In this document: positions 23,084 to 33,038 of the stretch, piece by piece
Layout: each line of letters starts with the position of its first letter
How positions within the stretch are numbered: the first letter of the stretch is position 1
IMG/VR virus record: IMGVR_UViG_3300043465_001492
Span: 1-64,000 of that record
Direction: 5' to 3' (one strand)
DNA: 64,000 bases
Source: a virus
Made by a program: the position numbers and the translations under genes
The notes under the pieces: generated by a model
Told to the model about the DNA's origin: nothing
Databases searched by the model: none
What the model saw: only the letters and a program-made list of their open reading frames with translations

Positions 23084-25957
23084 TTAATTAAAAAGTAGCG
23101 TTCTCCATAGTTCAGTACTTGAATGACGTGCTATATACAAATATTTAAGACCATCTGGTGTAGTAAATATTTCCATGCGATCACCAATCTGAGCAGTACC
23201 CATACCATAAGGAATTGTGCCGGCAGGAACTGTTATATTTTTTACAATATCATAATACATTATACGACCAGTTGCTTCTTTTGTAAAATACACTCTATCA
23301 ACTCCATCATATGCATACATAGAGCCTGTAGTTAGTGTCTCTGTGAGTGGGAAGTATGTTAGCAAGTCATATTGTTCTGTGTTAATATTATAACGTGCAA
23401 TCTCAGAAGTAGCTGCGCCTCTCCATGCATACAGATAACGACTGTTTAGCGATGCGTCTGTAGAATCTTTAGCACCAACGAGATTTGTACCAGCACCGCG
23501 TGGTGGAACTTCAAGAATAGCGTATGTACAGTTAGAGTCAGGTGTGTTGGTTACAGCACCAAATGTTAGTGTAGTTTGAGTGTTAGAAGTTATAGTAACT
23601 TCAGTGTCTGCAGATCCTGAAGACGCTCCAGACGTAATACGTAAACGTTTACCAGCCCAAATATTTGTTGCCCAGTTTTGAGTTGTATCAGTGAGTGATG
23701 TTGAACTTGTGCTTGTTGCAACTCCATGACAATCCATAATAACATAGACACTAGTTGCGTCTGGCGCAGTTGCGCTTGCAAAATTTAAAGTGTTTGCTGT
23801 GTTTGAAGTAATTGTCAGTTCCTGACCTACTCCGGTTCCGGCAATAATTTTTACTTTACGTCCAGTATTGCTTGCGCCCGATGGAAGCGTATTGCTCCAA
23901 TAGTTAACAGGCCAATTTTTAGTAGTGTCAGTAAGTGATGTAGATGTACCTCCAGTAGCAATTCCTGCACGTCCACCGGCAGTGCGGGCATACATCGACA
24001 TTTCAGTGCCAAACGGCTTTACATCATATATAACATATCGTGTTGTTCCGTTTGTAGGAGTAGTGCCAGAAACAAACGTAATAGTATTTGCGGTATTACT
24101 TACAATACGTCGTTTGTTTTCTGAATTTGTTGGACCTACCGATGCAGTATATTGTAAAATCTTACCGGCATGTTCATTTACAATCCAATTTTTAGAAGAG
24201 TCGATTAGTGTAGTCGCGCTGTGCGAGCCAAAGGTTGGAGCAGCGTCGGCTGGAGCAATATATTGAAATGTAGTGTGTGTAAGAATGCCTAGTATTGTTT
24301 TTGCTCCATTATAATTTGCAGCAGACGCACCAGATATAGTAACAACTTCTCCATGTTTAAAGTTATGGAAGTATGGTGTAGTTACTGTAGCAATATCACC
24401 GATAGTTGTAATATCCAGAGTACAGCCAGACCCACCAGTTACGTTTACTGTTGTAGCTTTACTTGCACCAGTTGTATATCCAGATCCGCATGTTTCAAGT
24501 GCTACAGACAATACTGCGCCTGAAGCGTTAACGCTGGTAATACGTGCAGTCGCATTAGTACCGCCAGTTGAAATTGTTAATATTTGATCAGCAAGATAAC
24601 CACTACCTCCAGCAGTTGGAGTTGGATTTAATACAGTTACGCCGCCTGTTGCCTTTGTTATAGATGTAAGAGGAATAGCATCTTGACCAGGCAATGCAGC
24701 GCCACCTATACGTGCAGCACCATAATCTAACTGACGACCTAATGAAAATTGATCACTCTCTAGACTATATTGATATGTTTGACTACGACCATCACCGATA
24801 AACCAAATTTTACCAGTGTCGCTATAGATTTCATATGTTGATGTGTTGTTTGGATTAACATCCCAGCGACGAGTGACGTAAAATGTTGTAGCTGTGTTTG
24901 CTAATATTGTACGAGCCTGTCCACGACCTGTACCTCCAGTGATTCGAATTTCAAAGTTGGCATACTGATTATGAGCTAAATTTTTGCTGCTATCAACCAA
25001 TGACATATCAGTTGCGGCACTTGCTGTACCACTTAATGGAGGAGTGTCTTCTTCGGAAATTACCGCAAGAGAGGCTTCAGTACCGAGAGCAGCAGGCAAC
25101 ATATTGTCCTGTGAACTTTTATAATACCAAGCGTCAGCAAGAACATCATAATATTGAAATGAATATGAACCAGTTACAGTTGACATTGCCCATATTCCAC
25201 CACCCATAACTACAAATTTTGAAGATGCATCAGGATTTACATCCCAGTTGCTATCAACTGTAGCAACGTGCGACTCAATTTGATACAATGTTTGGGTACC
25301 TGCAGTGTTACTCGTAGCTGGGTTTGTTAGACGTCCCCACCAAGGATCAATTGTTGCATAGTCAGCAACATACCAGTTTAATACAGTTGCACGATTATTT
25401 AAAATCGGACGACATTGTGTTTGACCACCAGTACCAGCAGAATAGTCAAGACGTACTTGATAGTCACGCCATTGATTAATTCTCCAAGCCTTTGCACCAA
25501 TACCAGTAGAGCCATCTGTTAAACCAAGGTTAGATGAGTCAGTAACTATTCCACGATCATGTATAGTAGGAGCAGACACTGCAGTAATTGTACGCTCTTG
25601 GCCAGCACCAGTTCCAGAAATTATACGAATCTTTTGTCCGACAAGACGATTTCCTACAAGTCCAGCAAGTTGAATGGTATTATTTCCACCACCTGCACTG
25701 ATTGCTCGACCATAATATCCTTGAGTCTTGCAATATTCCATTGCAGTGCAGTTACCAATGCCAAGAACTGGGGTCGCTAGTTGCTGCCAAGAGTCGTTGT
25801 ATGTGTCATAGCGCCAAAATGCCGTAGTATAGATATAATAGATATATCGATCATCTTTGGTAAAGCATGAACTGTTGCTTGTGTTTGCTGGTAAAAATCT
25901 TGCCCATTCAAATACTGGAAGATCGACTATTGGTTTTAACTGACTAGTTACTGACAT
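23084..25957 (-). CDS. Large repeat-rich virion protein (propeller-like)
   Basis: A 957-aa beta-rich protein. Kelch-like stretches (YDTYNDSWQQLATP, RYNINTEQYDLLTYFP) at both ends suggest a beta-propeller. Between them at least five copies of a module of about 55 residues occur: a (S)LTDTTKNW opening, a helix-breaking N.WAGK turn, a RITSGTGxGQ core and an ITSNTANTLTF ending. Other copies read MSLVDSSKNLAHNQY and TLIDSSKNWIVNEH. A Gly-rich segment near the middle (GGSGYLADQILTISTGG) resembles other fibre linkers. No signal peptide. Position in the fibre block and composition support a virion surface protein. The enzymatic role, if any, is unknown. Confidence 0.65.
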   Translation of the reverse strand: MSVTSQLKPIVDLPVFEWARFLPANTSNSSCFTKDDRYIYYIYTTAFWRYDTYNDSWQQLATPVLGIGNCTAMEYCKTQGYYGRAISAGGGNNTIQLAGLVGNRLVGQKIRIISGTGAGQERTITAVSAPTIHDRGIVTDSSNLGLTDGSTGIGAKAWRINQWRDYQVRLDYSAGTGGQTQCRPILNNRATVLNWYVADYATIDPWWGRLTNPATSNTAGTQTLYQIESHVATVDSNWDVNPDASSKFVVMGGGIWAMSTVTGSYSFQYYDVLADAWYYKSSQDNMLPAALGTEASLAVISEEDTPPLSGTASAATDMSLVDSSKNLAHNQYANFEIRITGGTGRGQARTILANTATTFYVTRRWDVNPNNTSTYEIYSDTGKIWFIGDGRSQTYQYSLESDQFSLGRQLDYGAARIGGAALPGQDAIPLTSITKATGGVTVLNPTPTAGGSGYLADQILTISTGGTNATARITSVNASGAVLSVALETCGSGYTTGASKATTVNVTGGSGCTLDITTIGDIATVTTPYFHNFKHGEVVTISGASAANYNGAKTILGILTHTTFQYIAPADAAPTFGSHSATTLIDSSKNWIVNEHAGKILQYTASVGPTNSENKRRIVSNTANTITFVSGTTPTNGTTRYVIYDVKPFGTEMSMYARTAGGRAGIATGGTSTSLTDTTKNWPVNYWSNTLPSGASNTGRKVKIIAGTGVGQELTITSNTANTLNFASATAPDATSVYVIMDCHGVATSTSSTSLTDTTQNWATNIWAGKRLRITSGASSGSADTEVTITSNTQTTLTFGAVTNTPDSNCTYAILEVPPRGAGTNLVGAKDSTDASLNSRYLYAWRGAATSEIARYNINTEQYDLLTYFPLTETLTTGSMYAYDGVDRVYFTKEATGRIMYYDIVKNITVPAGTIPYGMGTAQIGDRMEIFTTPDGLKYLYIARHSSTELWRTLLFN

Positions 25958-25975
25958 AATTTATGTATATTTGTT

Positions 25976-26482
25976 TTAAGAGAATGTTAATTTTGTTCGA
26001 AGTGTGTCTGCAGCAGCACGCGCCCAATCTATAGTTTGCCAACGCGGATCAATACCACCTATACCTGCAATATTACCAAGAGTGGTAACAGTCGCAATAG
26101 TTGGCACAGCTTCAACGTTAACGCGCTGACGTTGGTTAGAGTCTACAACCTGAAGAGACTCCATATTTTTTGCGATACGTTTAAGTGTTAATACGGCATC
26201 TACAATTGCCTCGGCAGTAATTTCAGACGCAGACTCAACTCCATCATCATAATATACTTGAAGAGCGTCACTGTTTGACATTAATGTAGTGTCATAGTTT
26301 AACGATAAGACATTACCAGCAACACTTCCACCTTGCGCAGGATTTGCAAAATTATAGACGATAACGTTAGAGGTGACATTAGTAATCAACAACACACTTT
26401 CAAGATCTATAGAAGTTTGATCGACAAACGTTATCGTCTGCGCCGTGGCATTGAAAGTGTAATTTGTTATTAACTTCTTCAT
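25976..26482 (-). CDS. Virion structural protein candidate
   Basis: A 168-aa protein with an N-terminal beta half (TFNATAQTITFVDQTSIDLESVLLITN, IVYNFANPAQGG) and a C-terminal half with a long helix (EAIVDAVLTLKRIAKNMESLQVVD) and Gly-rich end (IAGIGGIDPRWQTIDWARAAADT). It lies between the repeat-rich protein and the 1585-aa fibre. Proteins of this build are often fibre-associated adaptors. An exact late promoter lies 7 nt upstream of its ATG. No family claimed. Confidence 0.6.
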   Translation of the reverse strand: MKKLITNYTFNATAQTITFVDQTSIDLESVLLITNVTSNVIVYNFANPAQGGSVAGNVLSLNYDTTLMSNSDALQVYYDDGVESASEITAEAIVDAVLTLKRIAKNMESLQVVDSNQRQRVNVEAVPTIATVTTLGNIAGIGGIDPRWQTIDWARAAADTLRTKLTFS

Positions 26483-26489
26483 GTAGATA

Positions 26490-26497
26490 TATTTATA
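26490..26497 (-). promoter_or_regulatory. T4-type late promoter for the 168-aa ORF
   Basis: An exact TATAAATA on the minus strand in the 15-nt gap after the 1585-aa fibre gene, 7 nt before the ATG at 26482. Confidence 0.65.
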
Positions 26498-29400
26498 TTA
26501 ACCTAGAGCTATAGCCATTGCAATTGCGAAGTTTTCTGTGGTCGCACCAACTTCTGCTGCAGTTGGAAGCGGATGAACATGATCTGCTCGAGCAGAGCGG
26601 CCGCTTGTTCCGCTGCTAGCGACCGAGGAGAGCGGTCGTGGAATTGCATTTGAATTGTATGAAACTGGATAGCGAGAAACTGAAGTACTTGGCCAAGTAG
26701 CTTGCCATGGATAAAGTTCAGTTCCAAGATTAGCTTCAGCTTCAGTATAAGTTTCTTCTCCATATGATATTATCTTCCATCGTCCAGTGTTATAAAAAGT
26801 ATAAGTTTCGTTAAGTATAGACTTATATTGATTGCGATCTCCAGTTAGACCTGATGGTCTAAATAATACAGAATTACCCGATATGTTTGCAATAAAAGAT
26901 GCCTGGCTATTTGATGGATTAAGGTCACTTAACGGCGCACATTCTATATAACGAGAAGGAAAAGAAGCATCTTGCCAAACATACATTCTCTCAGCTTCAT
27001 AATAAATATTGTTAAAGTATGTTTCATTGAGTGCAATATAGACCTTTCCAGTCTCTCCTGTTACTGGAAAGTTTGCTCTGCTATTAAACACAAGCACATC
27101 ATCTGATGCAGATGGAATATATTCTATTGGAATCTTTCCACCAACTAATGGTGCTGCTCCAACTTGAAGTGCAGAAGGAAGCGGGTGAACGTGATCTGCG
27201 CGAGCTGCGTAATTTGAAACTCCATCAGACGCCATTGATGCCAATAGAGCACCCACTATTCGTGGATATGAATATTTTTCAACACTATATCCGCTCCATG
27301 TTGCAAGCCAAGGATAGAACCCATCACTTGTAGAAGTTGCATACACACCATCTACATTATCGCCTAGTTGCCAACGATTGATGCTAGAATTATAATTAAG
27401 CCAATTATTGTTGTTTCCTGACTCCTCATAATATTGTGCACCAGTCTTTATATAGAGCGTACCACCTACAGTTATATTTGAAGTTGCATCAGGATCTTGT
27501 TGTGGCGATGGTTGATATAGGTCAGTTATTTGCGATGTGACATGTGTATGACCTGAAACGCTGTATGTATTTGAATCAACACTTCCGTCAGCTTTTAAAA
27601 ACTGAGAACTTGTTCCACCAAGTCTTATAAATGACGATGCAGTCGCTGAGCCGCTTGCATTTATTGCAGTGTTTAGTGTAAGAGTGGTGTTTGATAACTC
27701 TAAAAGGTTGGATCGACTAGAGTCACTTGATCCCCAACCAACGATGAATGGTTTTGTGTTTGATGAATCAATCGTGTTATACTTGCCGATAATCGTCTGA
27801 TATGCTCCAGATGAAACTAGTCCTTGACCGCCAAGCGTCGTAGAATAGTTGCCAGTGACAAAACTGTCTTCTCCGCCAAGAGCTACTGAGTGTGCTCCAT
27901 AGACAGCAGACTTATGACCTAAAGAATATGAAAAGTCACCGTCAACCTCTGCGCTGTTTCCTAGCGCTACGTTTCGGTTTCCACCAGTAGTTGTCGGTGA
28001 CGTGTCAGATGTCGGAAAGCGCTGATAGTAAAAATGTTGAAGCGCAGGCGTGTATTGATGAACCGCATCTGTTGATCCTTTATAAAGAATCCATCCAGCG
28101 CTTCCAGTCGATCCGCTTGTAGACGACCAACCATTTATAGCGTTGCCGACAGAAATTACAAAACTATTAGAGCCAATCACGCGCTTAACAAAACAGTTAT
28201 AGCTTCCAACAGCAAGACCAATTTTTGATGTAGTGTTTATTACAAGAACTGCACTTTGACCTTCGAATGCAGTATGACCAGTGATATTAACAAGCACATA
28301 TCTTCCAATTCCAGAATAGTTGCCAGTTAACGACACTCGAGTGCCATCAATTTGTGTAGGCGCATAAGAGACGCGAACGTTATTAACGCTACTCGAATTT
28401 AAGTAGATTAATTCAGCGCGCGCAGACGCTGCCACCCAGTTAACGCTACTAAAATTTTCTAATGAAAATGTATATTGATGTTTAGTAGTACCAGCAATCG
28501 TAACTGCGGTAGGACCAGCAGTTACAACACCTGGATAGGTATTTGCTACAACACCCGCAGCGCCAGGATTAAACGTAATTTGCACATAGTCTCCAATCGC
28601 TAGTCCAGAACCAGCAGTATTATAGTTTACCTTTATTCCAGTCGCGATAAATGGAGAGACGCTGCTTGCTACTACACCCGTAGTATCAACGTTGTATGCA
28701 TTCGACTCATTAAAAAACGTTTGCGATGCAGTGGATCCTACAGTCGTTAGTAAAAATGTATTTCTATTGGTAGAACTTGTTCCACCATTTTGAATCATCT
28801 GCCAATTACCACGACCTTGAGCTGTCCATTGAACGTGTGTGTGATCGCTATTATTCGTAAAGTTTGTTATGCCTGCTGCAAATGATACACCATGCACAAA
28901 TCGTGCTCGACCGTCAACAAGCAACGGCGTTCCAGGATCAAATGAATTTGTATTTGCTATCTTTAAACCGTATGATGGGTTTAATGCATCACTTTGAATC
29001 GTAAGAAAATTACTATTCATCGTGACTGGAGCATTTATCGTTTTTGTTCCAGTTATAGTTTGAGTGCCAGTTAAATTTACAGCATCAGTAATGCCATATC
29101 CAGACAGCGTGGTTGGTTTATTTAAAATTTGGGTGTCTCCACTCGCTGCGCTCCAGTCAGCGTTAACATTTACCTCGGCGCCTGCAGCAATACCATCAAG
29201 TTTAGATTTATCACTTGCTGATAAAAATCCAGCGACGCTTGTAGTTGCAGCAGAGTGTGTATGACCGCTTGCACTCTTGCCGTCAAGTTGACTCTGTATA
29301 TTTGATGTGACGTTAGACAGATAGTTAACCTTTTCAGATGTCACAGTGATGCCATCAAGCAGCGTATTTTGTGTGCTTGTTAGGTGAACTGTAGCATCGC

Positions 29401-31255
29401 TAATATGATTGCTTAGAGCAGTTGAAGATGCCGCATCTGTAATTCCATAACCGTTTAATGTAGTCGGATTGCTGCCAGCTGTGACTCGCCCATAAGAGTC
29501 AACAGTCACTGAACGATATGTGCCAGTTGATATTCCAGTCCTTGCAAGATCAACGCCAAGCACATCAACAATGATTCTATCAATACCAGCACTTTTTACT
29601 GAAAATGTTGTGCCATCGCGAGAGAGTCCCGACCCAGCTTCATATGTGCCTGCTCCAGAAAATTGTGTGAATATTACTGCAGTTGCACCAACCTCAGTCA
29701 CTGGCTCAGAGAGTACCCAACCAGTGTCAGCGTATGTTCCATGAGTAACAAAAACAAAGTCACCTCCTGCCATTTCTGTTGGAGTATTAAAATCATCTGC
29801 ACGAGTTAATTCGGTGCTAGAACTTACAACATATATACCATTATGAGCACTTGTACTTTGACCAGCAATTATTACTCGACTGCCAACTATAATATCAGAG
29901 TCATTAAAAACCGTTGTCCATGTTACTGGAGCAGACACTGTTAATTTTGCTCCAACTCCATTTGTGCCATTGCTATAAATTACATAAGTTCCATCATCTA
30001 GATATTGCGATAATGGACCGGTGATAATCGCATGCGTAGCAGCATGCACATGCAGTCCTTCAGAGAGTGTATCAACATATGCTTTTGATGCAGCGTGTCC
30101 AGAAGCAGTTGGTATAAGTGGAACTGTGGGACTGCTTGTAAAATCTTTATGCCCGCTTATAGTTTGAGAGCTAGACAGGTCAACAGCATCTGAGATGCCA
30201 TAACCAGACAATGTGGTTGGCTTATTTGTTACCGAATTCCAGTGTGGAGAAATTGTAATTGGATTTCCAACTGCAGTAATGCGTCCTTTGACGTCTATTG
30301 TAAGTGGAGAGACTACTGTAGCACTATTATTATATGTTCCGGCAAACACTCCAGTTGAAGATAGAGTAACATTTAATAATCCAGTTCCGCTGCCACTTGC
30401 ATCGCCGCCAAGGGTAATAGTCTGGTCACCAGTATTTGTACCGCTTGAAGTCCCACTAAAAGTCCCACTTTGAGTTGCAAGTGTGCCTAGGCCGGTTATA
30501 GTTGTGTATGATTGACTGCCAGTATGATTTGCTCGGTCAAGTAGATATGCATCAGTTGAATTTGCGGTTGCGCCATTTGCTATCCCAGCTAACTTAGTCT
30601 TTTCAATTGCTGTATAATTTTCATCTGAAAGTGCTTTTCCAACTATTACGTTGACTTTTGTATTTAACGCAGACTGTATTGCGGTTGAAATTGGTTTATT
30701 AAGATCACTTGTATTGTCTACAGCACTCAGTCCGACCATCTCCTTTGTAATTCCACTTACGGTTCCAGTAAATGTAGGAGAATGAGATGGTGCCTTAGCG
30801 TTTAATTTAGCAGTTAGATCAGCATTTGTAATTGACCCGCTTAGTGTAATATTATTAAATGTAGGACTCGATGTAGGCGCTATGGATTGTGGTAAACTTA
30901 GTGTAACTGCAGCAGACTCGACTCCAGATCCACCTACAATAACTTGATCTGACGTTCCAACAATTGTTGACACATATTGACCAGTTGTATCACTGCCAAG
31001 TGTCACAGAATTTGGAGATATTGTTGTGACTCCTGAAGAGTTTATAGTAACATCACCAGTCAATGCGCGTGACACAAATTCGTTTGTATCATAAATTAGT
31101 ATTGATCCAGATGTTACGCCTTGTAAATCAACGTCAGTAAGCTCTGAAAGTGTGCGTCCACCCTCACTAAATGTAGAAACACTTACAGTAATTGGTGATG
31201 ATACTGTAGATGTTATAAGAGTGTCAGGTGTTATTGTAGAAGTTATATTTGACAT
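26498..31255 (-). CDS. Long tail-fibre protein (1585 aa)
   Basis: A very long fibre. N-terminal half: repeated SPTFTGTVSGIT, LSGYGISDAVDL and VDNTSDLNKPIS motifs typical of trimeric phage fibre shafts. A module around residues 390-600 (EGLHVHAATHAI...NGIYVVSSSTEL...MAGGDFVFVTHG...VTVDSYGRVTAG) is shared with the fibre at 36113-37900. Around residue 1130 there is a YadA-head-like run of left-handed parallel repeats (YSLGHKSAVYGAHSVALGG). The C-terminal 400 residues carry two copies of a receptor-tip-like unit that each end with ...RADHVHPLP. There is no S74 chaperone domain. It is presumably a distal or long tail fibre. Confidence 0.82.
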   Translation of the reverse strand: MSNITSTITPDTLITSTVSSPITVSVSTFSEGGRTLSELTDVDLQGVTSGSILIYDTNEFVSRALTGDVTINSSGVTTISPNSVTLGSDTTGQYVSTIVGTSDQVIVGGSGVESAAVTLSLPQSIAPTSSPTFNNITLSGSITNADLTAKLNAKAPSHSPTFTGTVSGITKEMVGLSAVDNTSDLNKPISTAIQSALNTKVNVIVGKALSDENYTAIEKTKLAGIANGATANSTDAYLLDRANHTGSQSYTTITGLGTLATQSGTFSGTSSGTNTGDQTITLGGDASGSGTGLLNVTLSSTGVFAGTYNNSATVVSPLTIDVKGRITAVGNPITISPHWNSVTNKPTTLSGYGISDAVDLSSSQTISGHKDFTSSPTVPLIPTASGHAASKAYVDTLSEGLHVHAATHAIITGPLSQYLDDGTYVIYSNGTNGVGAKLTVSAPVTWTTVFNDSDIIVGSRVIIAGQSTSAHNGIYVVSSSTELTRADDFNTPTEMAGGDFVFVTHGTYADTGWVLSEPVTEVGATAVIFTQFSGAGTYEAGSGLSRDGTTFSVKSAGIDRIIVDVLGVDLARTGISTGTYRSVTVDSYGRVTAGSNPTTLNGYGITDAASSTALSNHISDATVHLTSTQNTLLDGITVTSEKVNYLSNVTSNIQSQLDGKSASGHTHSAATTSVAGFLSASDKSKLDGIAAGAEVNVNADWSAASGDTQILNKPTTLSGYGITDAVNLTGTQTITGTKTINAPVTMNSNFLTIQSDALNPSYGLKIANTNSFDPGTPLLVDGRARFVHGVSFAAGITNFTNNSDHTHVQWTAQGRGNWQMIQNGGTSSTNRNTFLLTTVGSTASQTFFNESNAYNVDTTGVVASSVSPFIATGIKVNYNTAGSGLAIGDYVQITFNPGAAGVVANTYPGVVTAGPTAVTIAGTTKHQYTFSLENFSSVNWVAASARAELIYLNSSSVNNVRVSYAPTQIDGTRVSLTGNYSGIGRYVLVNITGHTAFEGQSAVLVINTTSKIGLAVGSYNCFVKRVIGSNSFVISVGNAINGWSSTSGSTGSAGWILYKGSTDAVHQYTPALQHFYYQRFPTSDTSPTTTGGNRNVALGNSAEVDGDFSYSLGHKSAVYGAHSVALGGEDSFVTGNYSTTLGGQGLVSSGAYQTIIGKYNTIDSSNTKPFIVGWGSSDSSRSNLLELSNTTLTLNTAINASGSATASSFIRLGGTSSQFLKADGSVDSNTYSVSGHTHVTSQITDLYQPSPQQDPDATSNITVGGTLYIKTGAQYYEESGNNNNWLNYNSSINRWQLGDNVDGVYATSTSDGFYPWLATWSGYSVEKYSYPRIVGALLASMASDGVSNYAARADHVHPLPSALQVGAAPLVGGKIPIEYIPSASDDVLVFNSRANFPVTGETGKVYIALNETYFNNIYYEAERMYVWQDASFPSRYIECAPLSDLNPSNSQASFIANISGNSVLFRPSGLTGDRNQYKSILNETYTFYNTGRWKIISYGEETYTEAEANLGTELYPWQATWPSTSVSRYPVSYNSNAIPRPLSSVASSGTSGRSARADHVHPLPTAAEVGATTENFAIAMAIALG

Positions 31256-31258
31256 GCA

Positions 31259-31594
31259 TTAAGGACGTGTTGACGCTGGAGAAATCTCGACTTGACCTTC
31301 ACTTATACGAATAACATGACCACCATTATTATAAATTTCAACGTCATAGACATATCGTCCAGACTTCATGACTCGAGTTTGGCTTGATGTCAACGAAATA
31401 TTGACTTTACCAGTAAGAGGAAGATTAATATTTGTAGCAAAAGCTATTGCATTTGTCGATGAATAACTTTTACGAATTTGACCACGAGCAGAATATCCAG
31501 TCAAATTAAAAGGCAATCCATTAGCATCAAGTACATCTATAGTTGAGGAATATGTACTGCCCTGGTCTATAAAAATATCAGAATATGTAGCCAT
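31259..31594 (-). CDS. BppU/Ig-like baseplate-accessory protein
   Basis: A 111-aa all-beta protein: IFIDQGSTYSSTIDV at the N-terminus, GLPFNLTGYSARGQIRKSY, a central GKVNISLTSSQTRVMKSGRYVYDVEI and a final RISEGQVEISP strand. This is the pattern of small Ig-like domains found at the N-terminus of BppU-type baseplate proteins and as standalone accessory proteins in aquatic T4-like phages. It lies 3 nt downstream of the 469-aa gene's series and 3 nt upstream of the 1585-aa fibre, with a late promoter 6 nt upstream. It probably attaches or spaces a fibre. Confidence 0.65.
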   Translation of the reverse strand: MATYSDIFIDQGSTYSSTIDVLDANGLPFNLTGYSARGQIRKSYSSTNAIAFATNINLPLTGKVNISLTSSQTRVMKSGRYVYDVEIYNNGGHVIRISEGQVEISPASTRP

Positions 31595-31600
31595 ATTCTA

Positions 31601-31608
31601 TATTTATA
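31601..31608 (-). promoter_or_regulatory. T4-type late promoter for the Ig-like ORF
   Basis: An exact TATAAATA on the minus strand, 6 nt before the ATG at 31594. It would also serve the long fibre gene that follows. Confidence 0.65.
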
Positions 31609-31625
31609 ATATTTTAATATGATGA

Positions 31626-33035
31626 TTAAAAATAATTTGGATATGCTTGATCAGTATAACCATTAAAATGCGATGATACTATTCCAGTTTTAGTTGTGCC
31701 TGCAAGAGTATCTTTTATAGTTATTGTAGTATTTGAACCCCATGGTATACCATTAGTTTCTGACCATCCCGCTGTCGATGGAGTTGGTAATGTACTTGTA
31801 ATATCATAATATCCTGTATCATTTGCTCTACCTATAACAGTATTTGGTACTTTAGTTTTTAACTCTTGTTCAGTTAATCTGAGAGTAAAATTCCAATTAA
31901 ATGATGTAAGTGGAATAAATCCGGAAAAAACTGTGTTATTCCATTGTCTTAATAGATAATATCCAGTATTTATTCCATCTTTATCTGGATCCATAAAGTT
32001 ATTTGAAACTCTTACAGTCACGTTACAATAACCATCTGATCCATATTTTAAAACACTATCACGGTTTATTAAAACTCGTACTTTACCGTTATCAGCATTA
32101 CCATTTCTTCCACCAGAAGTATTTCGATATACATCAATTCTAAGACCTATAGAATAATTTATTGGCGTGGTTGATGTATCATTTATACCAACTGTACCGC
32201 TTGTAGTTAAAATTCCGCCAGTCACGCTTCCTGCGCGTAAACTTGCAGTAAATGTAGTGTATCCTTCAGTTGTACTATCTAAGTTTGCAGTAACTGCAAA
32301 AGAATTACTGCCACTAGATACTATAAAACTCCCATTATTAGGCGTCAAATCTGTTCTAGATGTGGTCCAGTATAATGTAGTTCCAGGATTAACATTTGTG
32401 GTAGAGACATTAAATGTTACTGAACCCCCTTCATTAATGGCAGATAATGAAGGGGCAATAGAATATGTTGGAATTGGAATCGAAGAATCAACCAACCCAA
32501 TAGCATTGCTGAGTGCAACCTCTGGACCAGACTGAGAACCAGTACGAAGAATTGCCTGAAATGTAACATATCCTTCAGCAACTGCGTCATCTGTTGCAGT
32601 CGCGCTAAAACTTGCTGTGTTAGAGTTTACTGTAATCGTACTTGCACTTAATGTCAAGTCAGTTCTAGACAGTGACACATACAGGATTGTTCCATTAGGC
32701 ACATCAGTTGTGGTTAATGTAAAGGTTACAGTTCGGTCAGTCGTTTCATTGATTGAAGTTTTATTTGCAACAAGTGTGTATGTAGGAATAATTTCAAAAC
32801 CGCCATTCATAAACAAATCACGCAGGTCAATGCCAGTTGATGTTTTAAGTCTCGTAAATTCAGGTATTCGATCCACTGCTCCTCTACTAGGCTCATAGCG
32901 GCTCGCTAAATCTTGAGTCGTGTATGGGTTTGTAGAAGTTACTACATTATAACCACACGCCGCCCCAGCAGTTCCTACGCGTGGTTTAAACAGTTCATCA
33001 AAGTCAGTACCGTTTATTGTATAACCGGTTGGCAT
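31626..33035 (-). CDS. Ig-like/Calx-beta-like virion protein
   Basis: A 469-aa protein. The N-terminal segment contains GYTINGTDFDELFKPRVG, a motif common at the start of virion surface proteins. Two tandem Ig/Calx-beta-like domains (about 90-190 and 193-290) have the pattern PTYxxxxxxxxINEGGSVTFxxxTTxxxxGTxLYxxxSRTDLT...GYxTFxAxLRxGSxxG. The C-terminal 170 residues are a distinct beta domain (SIGLRIDVYRNTSGGRNGNADNGKVRV). The 55102-57654 wedge protein carries a similar repeat near its end (NIFEGESVRFYVNTKFIPDGTILYY), so the domain is shared within the virion. Probably a surface or fibre protein. Confidence 0.7.
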   Translation of the reverse strand: MPTGYTINGTDFDELFKPRVGTAGAACGYNVVTSTNPYTTQDLASRYEPSRGAVDRIPEFTRLKTSTGIDLRDLFMNGGFEIIPTYTLVANKTSINETTDRTVTFTLTTTDVPNGTILYVSLSRTDLTLSASTITVNSNTASFSATATDDAVAEGYVTFQAILRTGSQSGPEVALSNAIGLVDSSIPIPTYSIAPSLSAINEGGSVTFNVSTTNVNPGTTLYWTTSRTDLTPNNGSFIVSSGSNSFAVTANLDSTTEGYTTFTASLRAGSVTGGILTTSGTVGINDTSTTPINYSIGLRIDVYRNTSGGRNGNADNGKVRVLINRDSVLKYGSDGYCNVTVRVSNNFMDPDKDGINTGYYLLRQWNNTVFSGFIPLTSFNWNFTLRLTEQELKTKVPNTVIGRANDTGYYDITSTLPTPSTAGWSETNGIPWGSNTTITIKDTLAGTTKTGIVSSHFNGYTDQAYPNYF

Positions 33036-33038
33036 AGT

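Noticed and set aside
26575-26650. A GC-rich palindromic patch (around agcggccgct) unlike its AT-rich surroundings
   Set aside because: It codes for an SGRSARADHVHPLP-type fibre tip that recurs near 27180; the base composition follows the protein sequence.
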